Source of the DNA: Lepidurus packardi
Taxonomy: Eukaryota; Arthropoda; Branchiopoda; Notostraca; Triopsidae
Reading direction: 5' to 3'
Assembly (NCBI GenBank): GCA_023053545.1
Contig: JAKZAN010000006.1
Coordinates: 7,885,851-7,949,850 of the forward strand
DNA length: 64,000 nucleotides
In this document: positions 54,901 to 64,000 of the stretch, one piece after another
Numbering within the stretch: the first letter of the stretch is position 1
How the letters are laid out: the number at the start of each line of letters is the position of its first letter
The notes under the pieces: generated by a model
The model's database searches: none
What the model was told of the DNA's origin: nothing
The model's input: only the letters and a program-made list of their open reading frames with translations
Program-made: the position numbers and the translations under genes

Positions 54901-57900
54901 CAAGCCAATCGCCGGCTGGGGCGTCGGTCCTGTTCCTTGTTCTCCAAACGGATTAAAATACTGCGGAAGTTGCTGTTGCGCCACTGGTTTGACCGAAATG
55001 GAGGGCAATTTGCCACTTCCGCTATTGTTGAGGCCGTTGGAAGGAACGTTCTTGCATAACGGGGGGAGAGGCATCTTCGCTTGGTTAGCATTCGATTTGT
55101 GAGCTTGAGCCAAGGCCGGGGGAGCTTTGGGCGACTTGGCCATCGATTTCCTGGCTTTCGCTGGCGTTTTAGTGCTCTTGCCGCCACCAGAGGCAGCCAC
55201 CGGCGAATCAATCTCGATCACCCTCGATGACGTGTCCTCCGCATTGTTATTGAGCGAGACTTTAGGAGCCAAGTTCTGCCCCGTTCTACTGCCCTTGTCG
55301 GTCAACTGCAGCTGTTTTTTGGGCACCAAAGTAATGCTGACGGTTTCTTCGACGTTATTCCGCGCGTCCACTTCTGCCTCCAAGTTCACGCCCTTCTCCG
55401 GAGACGAATTGGACGATTTCAGCTTGTCGTCGTGGTTCAACAACGTTATGGTAATCGTAGGGTCTAGGTACATCGCTGGATTGACTTCATCGTCATCTTC
55501 CATCATGGAAGGTGAATGCGGGGCCGATTTCAAGTCATCTCTGCCTTCGTCGAGCGTTCTATTCACCTCGACCTCCTCATCGTTGGTCGACACATCTTGC
55601 AAATTCTCATTTCCTTCATCCACGTCCATCGGCTCTGCTTTAATGATCACGGGCATCGGCACCGGGTTTCGTGCGGCTTTAGGACTTTCGGCAGACTTTA
55701 GCGGCAAAACAACCGCTTTGGTATTGGTGGTCGTGGTAACGCTCGTTGTGGTCTTAGTCACGTCGGGCTTGAGCACAATCGTCGGGGGTGGGGAGCAATT
55801 TAACGCTCCAGAGCGAATCGTTTTCGCGATGTAAACCTTCAAAGGTTTCTTGGGATTCGATTCTCTTACTTTCTGGTCAAACTCCGCTTTGGATAACTGG
55901 ACGAAACGTGGTTGGTTGGTGGGGTTATTCTTGTTACGAATGACCATTCGAGTGAAGGTAGGACGTTTATTGCTCGCAGCCGCATTCTCTACGGCTGAAC
56001 GTGGCGCTAAATGAAGCATTGAGAAGAATTTGTTGGAGTCTTGGGAAGGAGAAGGTGTGGTTTCGGTCGCTTTTTCCTCTCCGTTTTCTTCAGTTCGAGG
56101 TACAACTTCAGAGGCTGGACGCTCTTTATTCTCTTCTGGTGTTGCTGTGGATGATGATATTAGCTTAGAATCTCCTTGTTCGGTGGGTTTCTCCGTTTTT
56201 TCGGGAGCGATCGTCTTTTCGTCCTTTTTCACTTCACTTTTTTCTTGGGATTCAGCAATTTTTTCAGTAATTTTCGACTTCTTGGTAACGGGTGGTGTTT
56301 GGAGTACTGATTGCGGCGTAGGATGACTCACTCGACGGGGTTTATACTGCAGTAGGGGATGAAAAGGAAAGAAATTAGAGGTTACTATTGTTTTTATTGA
56401 ATAATATGACTGAAAATTCGCTTTTTTAAATACTAAGATTGGCGTATTGGCATAAGCCTGTTGCCATAAATTCGCTTTAATCTGATAAAGAGGATCGAAA
56501 CATCGAAGGAAGGGGGACAATAGAGTTACTTTTGTTTCTATAGTACTTTTTTATCCTTATAGTATTATTGGTATTATTGTTTTTATTTGTAGAACTATTG
56601 TTTATTTTTTTTAATTATTTTTTATTGTTCTATAATATTAATGAAAATTTGGTTTAATCTGGCAAAGATGAAGGAAGGAATGAAGGAAAGGGGAAATGCG
56701 GACAGGGCTTACGTGCGGGACCATGAGACGTAATTGCTCTTCTTCTTTGCTGGGGTTATAGGGCGTTTTGTTGGGGGCGTAGTTGAACTGTCCAAACATC
56801 TCCGTCAAGCGCTTGACATGCAATTCAATTTCGGCTAAAGAGGACTCAAAATTGGATTTCCTTTTGTTCTTGTTGCTTGCCGGTACCTCTCTGCTGTACA
56901 AGTAACAGTCTCTGACTGGAACCCATGCTCTATGGACCCAGACAGTGCTCATTAGCATAGACAATTTTAGAATTTAAGAAAAATACAGTCAAATCAATAC
57001 CTATCATGGGCGCCAAAGAATCGGACATCAACATTGCCTTCCTTATTGGCTTTTACGGCTTTGGCTGGCCAGTATGGATAACCTTTAAGCTTGGCCCAAA
57101 TCAACAAATGTGGCCGGCTCTAAATTAAAAAAGAAAAAAATGCGAATTAATTTTCAGAGTAAAATGTAATAACTCACGCAAGGTTCAAGAAACCATGTGT
57201 CGCGTTTGGTGTGCGCGTGTTCATAGCAGTCCTGGCACGTGTCAATTTCGCTCATTTCATGGCGGCAGACTTTCATCAAGGATTTGGCCACAGACGTCAG
57301 CTTGGATTGATCTATAACAGCCCAAGCGGCAGAGCAACGTAAACATCATTAACTTTCACTTTAGCGCACTGGATTGCGAAAAAAAATTACTTTTCTTACA
57401 AGAATTGAATATGATGCAATTATGCAAAATCCATCGAAAGTCGGCCAAAAACCCGCGTGTGGAAGCATAAGACTGGCTCATAATCTTGCTTTCCAGATGC
57501 GACAAATCCATAGGATTTACAATGTACTGCCCGTAGTTCAACACTTCTTCGGGATCCACTTCATGCATAAACGGTTCGCACTATACGGAATAAGAAAAAA
57601 GTGAGTTGAGCGAGTTTCAACACTCACTGTAATGCAAACTTGATCTGGTTTACTTACATCCGTAACGCTCCTTACTCGCTGCAAGGCGTACAGCAGCATC
57701 CGGTTCAAATCTTCAAGCTTGGGACCTTTAATCGTCCTTGCCCTATCAACAACATCGGTTATAACATTAAGAAGCCGAATTTGTCAAGCCAAATTGCTTC
57801 ATTATTTAAAAACAAAATCAGTAGAAAATGGATTTCAATCAGGGCAAATTAGCTTCTAACCCATTTAGAAATAGAGTAGATGCCGCTTACTGTAATCACC

Positions 57901-60900
57901 TTTGCCAAGTCAATATTGATTCTATTAAGCGGAGATTCAAATAACAGAAAATCGGAAATATGTAATAGAATGCGTTCATTAATCGGCGCGTGAAATGGAC
58001 TGGCTTGTTTAAATCAAAGAAACAAAGCAGCGTCTACTTTTTGATACTTTCTCACATGTTTCTCTTTTCTAGTTTCATTAGACCTACTATTGTTTGTTTC
58101 GCAACGATTTTTCAACAATTTTGATAGAGATGACTGAGGAATTCTTCGTTTAACGGCCGCTTCCCTTTGTCGAAAATCTCAACTTAACTTGTCGTAAGCT
58201 TCAATGAGCCGCAACTTCTCTTTTCCATTTAAATCAACTCTTTTCTTGTTCTTCGGCATTTTTATATAACAACACGTCTAACACACAACTAACAGCGTCT
58301 TTGAAGCCTACTCCTTCGCTTGGGCAGTGTTTTCAACACTATATTCCTTCTAAATTTCCCAGTCAGTTAAAAGAACTGGCCACTCAATTGAATAACCTGC
58401 TCATTCAATTGAGTTTAGAAGGGATTTCTCCCCAAGCGTAGTAGCAGGCTGGAAATTACAGGATGGGTCAAACCGACGTAAAAGCAATGTCACTGGCTAA
58501 TGTGCAAAGTCCATGTAGCAATCACTACTGTAGTTTCGTTACTGTGCATGTGAAGATTATTTTTAAATTGATTCTAACATTCGAAAGTGTGATTCTAATA
58601 ACCGATTAAAATGCTATGAATTTTACCATGTTGAATTGGTCCTTCAAAATTTGATTTCATAAAGCGGCTGATTCTACTAACCAGTGATCACAATAAGCGG
58701 CACCTACTGTAATTAAAAATTTAATTACCTATTTAATAAATCGGAAAGAATTGAACTCTTAATTATTGATCTTGATTATGGAAATAATGATAACAGAGAG
58801 GAAATTATATATAAATTAAGACAATGATAATATAATCTTACAACTTTTCGGCATTTTTGACAGAGGTGCATTCCGGGCAAACCCAGCCATGTAAACTCAA
58901 CGCGGCTTGTTGAACACATCGCTGATGATACGACCTCGGACACAAGGCACACGCCAACACCTGGCCATCCGTATGGCACGCCCAACAGTACGTGTCATGG
59001 ACTGTGATAAGCTTCTTAGATTCATCCTTCTCCTGTTCTCCTTCCGTAACGGGAGTTGGCGGGGACAGAAAATGGCTTTCAGGTAACGCGGGTAAGTGCA
59101 ACGCTTCCAGGTTCTTGGTCTGAAAACGGTAATAACAGTTTAAGCTTCATTAACAATAGTTACTTTAAAAATCTGACGTACATTCAACGCTGCGACTGCG
59201 AGTTTGCGGCTGCGTTTATCAGCCGGTTGAGCTGTCGAGTTGTCCTCTTCCTCTTCTACATTCTCAGCTTTCCTTTTTAAGCTCGACTGTTCACTTTTCT
59301 CGCCTTCCTCCATGCTCTTCTCGTCCAAACTTGTTTTCCCAGGCGATGAATGACTCTTCTGCCCCACCACCCTATAATTTGTTGATTAAAAATTGGGTGC
59401 TAGTTCGAAATAAGTTACGGATACACGAAAGTCAATACTTTTGTTTCGTGCCCAGCTCGGAGCTGTTTTGGAAGCGAGTTGCACGTCCTGCCAGCGAAGC
59501 TGTTGCAGTGGGCGTGTCCTTGCTCTCCTCCGCCCCAGTGCGCGTGCTCGATATCGCTCGACTGGAGCGCCTCACTCTAAAAAATAAAAAAAAGTAAACT
59601 CATAAAAACGTCAAATCACCGGAGCGGAAAATGGGGAAACATCTAAAAATTATTTTGTAAAAATGATAAAAAATTACAAAATAATTCAAATCCAAAAGTT
59701 TGCCCCATTTTTGTTGGTTCATGCCCGCCCACAAACTACTTTCCAGCACTAGCTCCCCACGTTTTCTTCTTTGGCTGTTCCAAGTTTTGAGGTTCTTTTC
59801 TTACTGCTCTCTCGCGCGTTCGTCCCTACTATCTCCCGCTATCAATTTCCTCGTGTCCCCCTTCTCTTCTTTGGGGCAGCTGCTCGCTCTCCACGATACG
59901 ACGCGAGGCCACGCCTACTCCACCCTGGTTGTCACTTGTCAGCCATTTTACACAAGGCCGCTTAGGAACGCGCGCTGACTGCGCAACGCGAAGCCACGCC
60001 ATTAAAAAGATACGGACGCAGACAGAAAGAGAGAGCGAGCGAGACCGGTCGATGGTCGATGCCCCAAGGCTCAAGCACTGCCACTCCTAAAACGTCTAAC
60101 CATAGCGAGCAGCAGCGCCTAAACAGCCGCCATTTGGACCGTTCTTACACGCTCGCTCTCTCTCTCTCCTTTCTCTCTTCTAATTGCCAAAACCTCCCCT
60201 TCTTTGAAATCGCCTTAGCTTTAAAAGGGCCTGCGATTGGTCCACTCTGTCTTTTAATTCTTCTCTGACTGAACTCTTTTCGTTCTTGAAAGAACAAAGC
60301 AAACAAATTTTTTGGGCAAATTTTGCTTCCAGATTGTTTAAAATAGCTACTAGGTTACTTGAAGATTCACAGCTACTACGTGCGGGTGTATCAAAGCTCG
60401 AAAGTTGTTTAGATTTTCGATTTCTTTCGTTTGTACTATTTATTTGTTTGTTATTTATTTATACATTACCTGGGAAGTGGAGATGAATCTGTAACAGGGT
60501 TTAAGCTAGCAGATGGTTTTTTACTAGCTTCTTCATCCATTTCAGAGGGCTGGATGACATCTTTTTGATCCTTTTGTGGAGATACTTCATCTGGTTGAAG
60601 CAATTCGCCTTCATTGACTTCTTTTGCAGGTTCTAGGGATCCTGGCAGGTTTGATTCGTCCATTGTATCCTCTTCCAGTTGACTTTCGTCTTCTTCATCG
60701 TTTTCTTCGACTTCCTCTTCTTCTTGCAGACGTGTAGCTTTTGGGTTACTAGAGGTTTCTTCCGTAGCAACAATATATTCATCAGAAGCAGTCCTTCTCG
60801 AGTCTTGATTCACTGTTTCTTTTGCCCCTTTCGAGTCTTGGTGGCTGTCTGAGTCACGAGGCGGCTTGGAATCTGCAGAAACAGTGTCGCACTCTTTATC

Positions 60901-61206
60901 TCCACGAATTGAGGTTTTGTGTAACAGAGACTCGTCTGCATCAATGGGGTCAGGTGGTTTTTCTAGGCTCGAGTCTTGTTTATCTGCCGAAGGCTTATCA
61001 TCCACGAGTTTGGAGCTCGTTTTCATGCTCTCTGGCGCAGTCTCACACAAATCCTGGTCTTTTGCATTGTCATTCAACTCACTCATCTCATCAACTGCTC
61101 TATTTGGGTTGCTTTCGTTTATTTCCTCAGCTGCAGTGATGGCAGCCTCCAATTTGGACAGAGTCCTCGCGTCTTCTGACTCTATTTCCATTCTCCTATC
61201 TGCCAT
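51932..61206 (-). CDS. ZMYND8: ZMYND8/RACK7-type chromatin reader (PHD-bromo-PWWP-MYND) with an extra CXXC-like finger
   Basis: ATG at 61206, stop at 51932. The 5' exons were checked by phase: 60470-61206 (acidic N-terminus), 59439-59576, 59182-59371 ([12 protein letters not shown]-like linker) and 58842-59119. The PHD finger is [20 protein letters not shown] to [11 protein letters not shown]. The bromodomain has [20 protein letters not shown] and [15 protein letters not shown] zinc ribbon ([20 protein letters not shown]) leads to the PWWP ([38 protein letters not shown]). A long low-complexity exon (about 54630-56345) precedes a coiled coil ([20 protein letters not shown]) and the MYND finger ([20 protein letters not shown] to HWAKHMATC). 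This order is that of ZMYND8, which reads acetylated and methylated histone H3/H4. The next exon (about 52678-53036) adds [20 protein letters not shown], not part of human ZMYND8. Confidence 0.92.
53980..54600. repeat. AT-rich ZMYND8 intron with a diverged duplication
   Basis: Segments at 54070-54162 and 54352-54445 align in the same direction: gtgaactaaa, aataaggatcaa, then actattaacagtaat. The offset is about 282 bases. The intron is very AT-rich and otherwise featureless. Confidence 0.6.
59640..60300. promoter_or_regulatory. CpG-rich island in the first ZMYND8 intron
   Basis: Against an AT-rich background this stretch is rich in GC and CpG (clusters such as acgatacgacgcgaggc and gaacgcgcgctgactgcg). 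It contains CAGCCGCCATTTGG and CAGCCATTTTACAC, resembling YY1-type GCCATTT sites, and a CT-rich tract typical of arthropod core promoters. An internal promoter for a shorter isoform is possible. Confidence 0.35.
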
Positions 61207-62119
61207 CTTGAAAACTTAAATCATGCCTGAAACGAAGAACAATACACATGTTACAACAAAACGTCAACATTCCAAACGCGAGTCCATGTGCATTAAAAGT
61301 TCCTTTTTGTAAGCATTTTGGCGTACTTTAGTTTATACCTAGGTCTCTTATTCCTTTGCACAAAATGGGTGTTGTGCGCTCCTATGATTAGCAGACGCAA
61401 AGCCCAATATGGCTCCCGGCCAGATACGTTCCGCCCTCAAGTTACTAGCTAGTCGGCTGACAACAACTGACCTTCATCCAGAGTTTCCTGCAGTTTTCTC
61501 CCTAACTCGTCGCAAATTCCAAGCACTACACCGACTTTTCCTAGATATAAAACAAAGACAAAACAAAATGTAAGACTCTATAACAAAAATATTCAGATAG
61601 ATACTTACAAGTTTAGGCTACGTAATCGTATTAGCCCCAAAATAGTGCGTTTTCCCTCACTAGACTCACAAACGCTTACAAACGGCAGCGGCCCGAAACT
61701 ACGCTACGCGAACGAATGACGGCTGACGGCGCGAGTGGGTGGGGAAACGAGCGCTTTAGCATGGCCAGGGCTCGGGAAGCGCGATGGGCGGGCATTGCCT
61801 TGAGCCAAAGGCTCGGACGAGTCGTAGAAAACTGCTCCTGTTATGCTATCTTGTCACTAGATGGTATCGCCACCTAGTCTGCCACCAGAAAGAGAAAAAT
61901 AAATCAATAATGTTGTAAAATAGCAAGCAATTCACAAATCTTGCAAGTTACTTCCTCGGCGCTTTCCTAAATTAGCTACATTACTTAAGAAACAAATACA
62001 GATCTCGTTTCCAGGCTCTTCAAAACCAGGTAAAATTTAAAATGAAGAAGAATAGCTTCAGATTTAGTAAACAAGGAAATATCGTAGTGTTAATCATTTC
62101 AATATGAATAGAAATTAGG
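61207..62119. other. Divergent promoter interval between ZMYND8 and MTMR9
   Basis: Start codons 0.9 kb apart face away from each other. A ZMYND8 5' untranslated exon ends just before the ATG, with a TTTCAG acceptor at about 61230. The region 61620-61830 is CpG-rich and probably holds the ZMYND8 start. An imperfect inverted repeat, actagatgg-tatc-gccacctagt, lies at 61856-61879. Confidence 0.45.
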
Positions 62120-64000
62120 ATGGAATTCGCGAACTTGATTCAAACTCCCCGAGTGGAAAAAGCTGTGCTTCACCGACCTTTCTACAAGCCCGCAGAAGGC
62201 ACCTTGTGCATTACAGGCCACCATTTGATATTCTCTTCCGGCGCCAGGGAAAATCCTGACGAGTTATGGGTAAGATTTGATTATGTTTCCCGTTGATGTA
62301 GGCAAATTTCATAGTTAACACACTCCTACACCTGTAGTTACTGCACCGGAATATTGACGTTGTGGAAAGAAAGCCCAATGGAGTGCTGGGCGGCTCCGTT
62401 ACGCTAAAATGCAAGGACTTTTGTGTTTTGCAACTGGAAATTGCTACTCCGGACGATTTCACGAACGTAGCCAACTCATTAGATTGGCTGTCATCTATAG
62501 GTAAGTTGCAGCATATGTCCCAGCCCAGAAAAAACTCTAAATTTGATCCAAATAGATCAACAAACGTACTTTTACCCATTCTTCTACCAGCCACTTTGCC
62601 CTATGGTAGAAGACGGGTGGACGGCTTTCCGTCCAGAAACCGAGTTCTCCAAGATTGTCTTGCAACAAGAAGAATGGCGCATCAGCTATGTGAACAAGGA
62701 TTTCAATGTATTTTTCTGAATTCTTAATGTATTATTCTTCAAGTTAAAATGCTTCTTTAGGTTTGCCCCACGTATGACAAATGCGTCATAGTTCCCAAAT
62801 CTATTGATGATGATGCCCTCATAGCCGCAGCAGCTTTTCGACAAGGTGGGCGTTTCCCAGTCGTCTGTTATCGCCACGAGAATGGCGTAAGATAGAGACC
62901 TTTTTATTATAATTGACGAAGTTTTGAGCATAAAATCCCATAGGCTGCTCTTTTGAGAAGTAGTCAACCTCTAACCAGTCCCTATGTCAAGCGCTGCCGG
63001 GAAGACGAGCGTTTATTGAATGCAGCTCTCAAAGCTGGCATGCGAGGTTACATTATCGATACTCGTACGCAGTCTGTAGCCCAAAATGTCAAAGTAAACT
63101 CGCCACTTGACTATGCAATTGTACGGATTCTCATGGTATTTATAGTCCAAGGGTGGTGGTTACGAAGCAGAAATGCATTATCCACAGTGGCGACGTATTC
63201 ACAAACCCATTGAGCGAAGGCCAAGTTTGCTGGATTCGCTGAGCAAGCTCATCGAAGCGTGCAACGAATCTACTTCTACTATGGATAAATGGCTTTCTCG
63301 CCTGGAATCATCGCATTGGATGACGCACGTCAAAGAAACCCTCAATTGCGCTTGCTTGGTAGCGCAATGCTTGGCCCAGGAAGCAGCGTCCGTTCTGGTT
63401 CATGGTGCGGATGGTTTAGATTCCACGTTAGTAGTGACCTCGCTGGCGCAAATGATCGTCAATCCCGATTGCAGAACCGTCCGTGGGTAAGTGTGTAAAT
63501 CCATTACCCCCCATAGCTATGGAAGTGCCGAGCGTTGTGAAATAATGTCGTTCTCGTTTCCGTTTTTCATACGAATCTCAACACATTCTCGGAAAAATTA
63601 AGCAATAATTATATTCTCGCAGATTAGAAGCGCTCGTGGAACGAGAATGGTTACAAGCCGGTCATCCTTTCGTATTACGTCATTCCTGCTCGGCCTTTGC
63701 ACCGACCTCTATCCGCTCTAAAGAGAGCGCACCTTCCTTTTTACTCTTTTTGGATTGTTGTTGGCAAATCTTGCAGCAATTCTCCTGCAGCTTCGAGTTT
63801 AACGAACAATTTCTACTCCAGCTTTTCAAGCATTCCTATAGCTCGCAATTTGGTAAAAATAATCAAAAAAGAATGAAAATTAACTGTAAGAAGGAAAATT
63901 GTCCTTTGCCTTCCCTTCAGGTACGTTTTTGGGCAGTTGCGAGGCTGAAAGGCAGCAATTAAAGCTGGCAGTGAAAACGACAAGTCTCTGGTCTTACCTG
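62120..64000 (+). CDS. MTMR9: Myotubularin-related protein 9 (catalytically inactive), 3' end beyond window
   Basis: The ATG at 62120 begins MEFANLIQTPRVEKAVLHRP, almost the human MTMR9 start. The PH-GRAM domain continues with EGTLCITGHHLIFSS and LKCKDFCVLQLEIATPDD. The phosphatase-like domain has YPFFYQPLCPMVEDGW, EWRISYVNKDFNVCPTYD, VPKSIDDDALIAAAAFR and GGRFPVVCYRHENG. It continues with LLRSSQPLTSPYVKRCREDE, GYIIDTRTQSVAQNVK, GGGYEAEMHYPQWRRIHKPI and WLQAGHPFVLRHS. The signature loop reads VHGADGLDST instead of HCxxGxDRT: the nucleophile cysteine and the arginine are missing, as in other MTMR9 proteins. MTMR9 pairs with MTMR6-8 and raises their 3-phosphoinositide phosphatase activity. The sequence runs in frame to the window edge (TTSLWSYL). 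Confidence 0.96.

Noticed and set aside
55127-55834. 235-codon plus-strand ORF
   Set aside because: It lies exactly antisense to the long low-complexity ZMYND8 exon. Its Ser/Val/Leu-rich content is what the reverse complement of that exon gives.
62211-62594. 127-codon minus-strand ORF
   Set aside because: It is antisense to well-matched MTMR9 exons and spans their introns.

Overview
This is eukaryotic nuclear DNA with compact, intron-rich protein genes. Introns are mostly 50-100 bp with GT/AG borders, intergenic DNA is AT-rich, and there is one RNA polymerase III tRNA gene. The gene set (a LIM-domain RASSF, a Hey bHLH with YRPW tail, Rod/KNTC1, polycystin-2, an ankyrin-type giant exon) fits an arthropod. 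The short introns and small intergenic gaps suggest a compact genome such as a branchiopod crustacean, but that is inference.

Layout. 1-3448 (+): 3' end of a large ankyrin-like gene (giant exon plus three short terminal exons). 5896-12571 (-): a 189-residue coiled-coil protein that I do not recognise, with a 4.1-kb first intron. 15894-19902 (-): polycystin-2. 20982-22910 (+): LIM-RA-SARAH RASSF protein. 23428-31953 (+): KNTC1/Rod, a kinetochore RZZ subunit. 32223-34091 (-): 4-hydroxyphenylpyruvate dioxygenase. 36213-37653 (-): AAR2 splicing factor. 38147-40473 (-): TM9SF1. 44737-47342 (-): Hey, a Notch-target repressor. 48930-49805 (-): HDDC2. 50111-50181 (-): tRNA-Trp(CCA). 50542-51569 (+): glutamate-cysteine ligase modifier subunit. 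51932-61206 (-): ZMYND8-type chromatin reader. 62120-end (+): MTMR9, cut by the window end. Exon phases were checked by hand and close for the coiled-coil gene, RASSF, GCLM, the ankyrin tail and the 5' exons of ZMYND8.

The genes are mostly unrelated housekeeping and developmental loci, not a pathway cluster. The most interesting signals are regulatory or architectural. About nine consensus Su(H)/CSL sites lie in 6 kb around Hey, including a head-to-head pair with a 17-bp spacer (Su(H) paired site) beside a TATA-like element and a 45-codon ORF. The ZMYND8 gene carries a CXXC-like cysteine cluster after its MYND finger. The polycystin-2 C-terminus appears to lack the EF-hand loop. A tRNA-derived sequence is bracketed by diverged direct repeats. 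Two housekeeping genes share an AGATGGCG element at nearly the same distance from their start codons. I saw no CRISPR array, and no recognisable transposase or reverse-transcriptase coding sequence.
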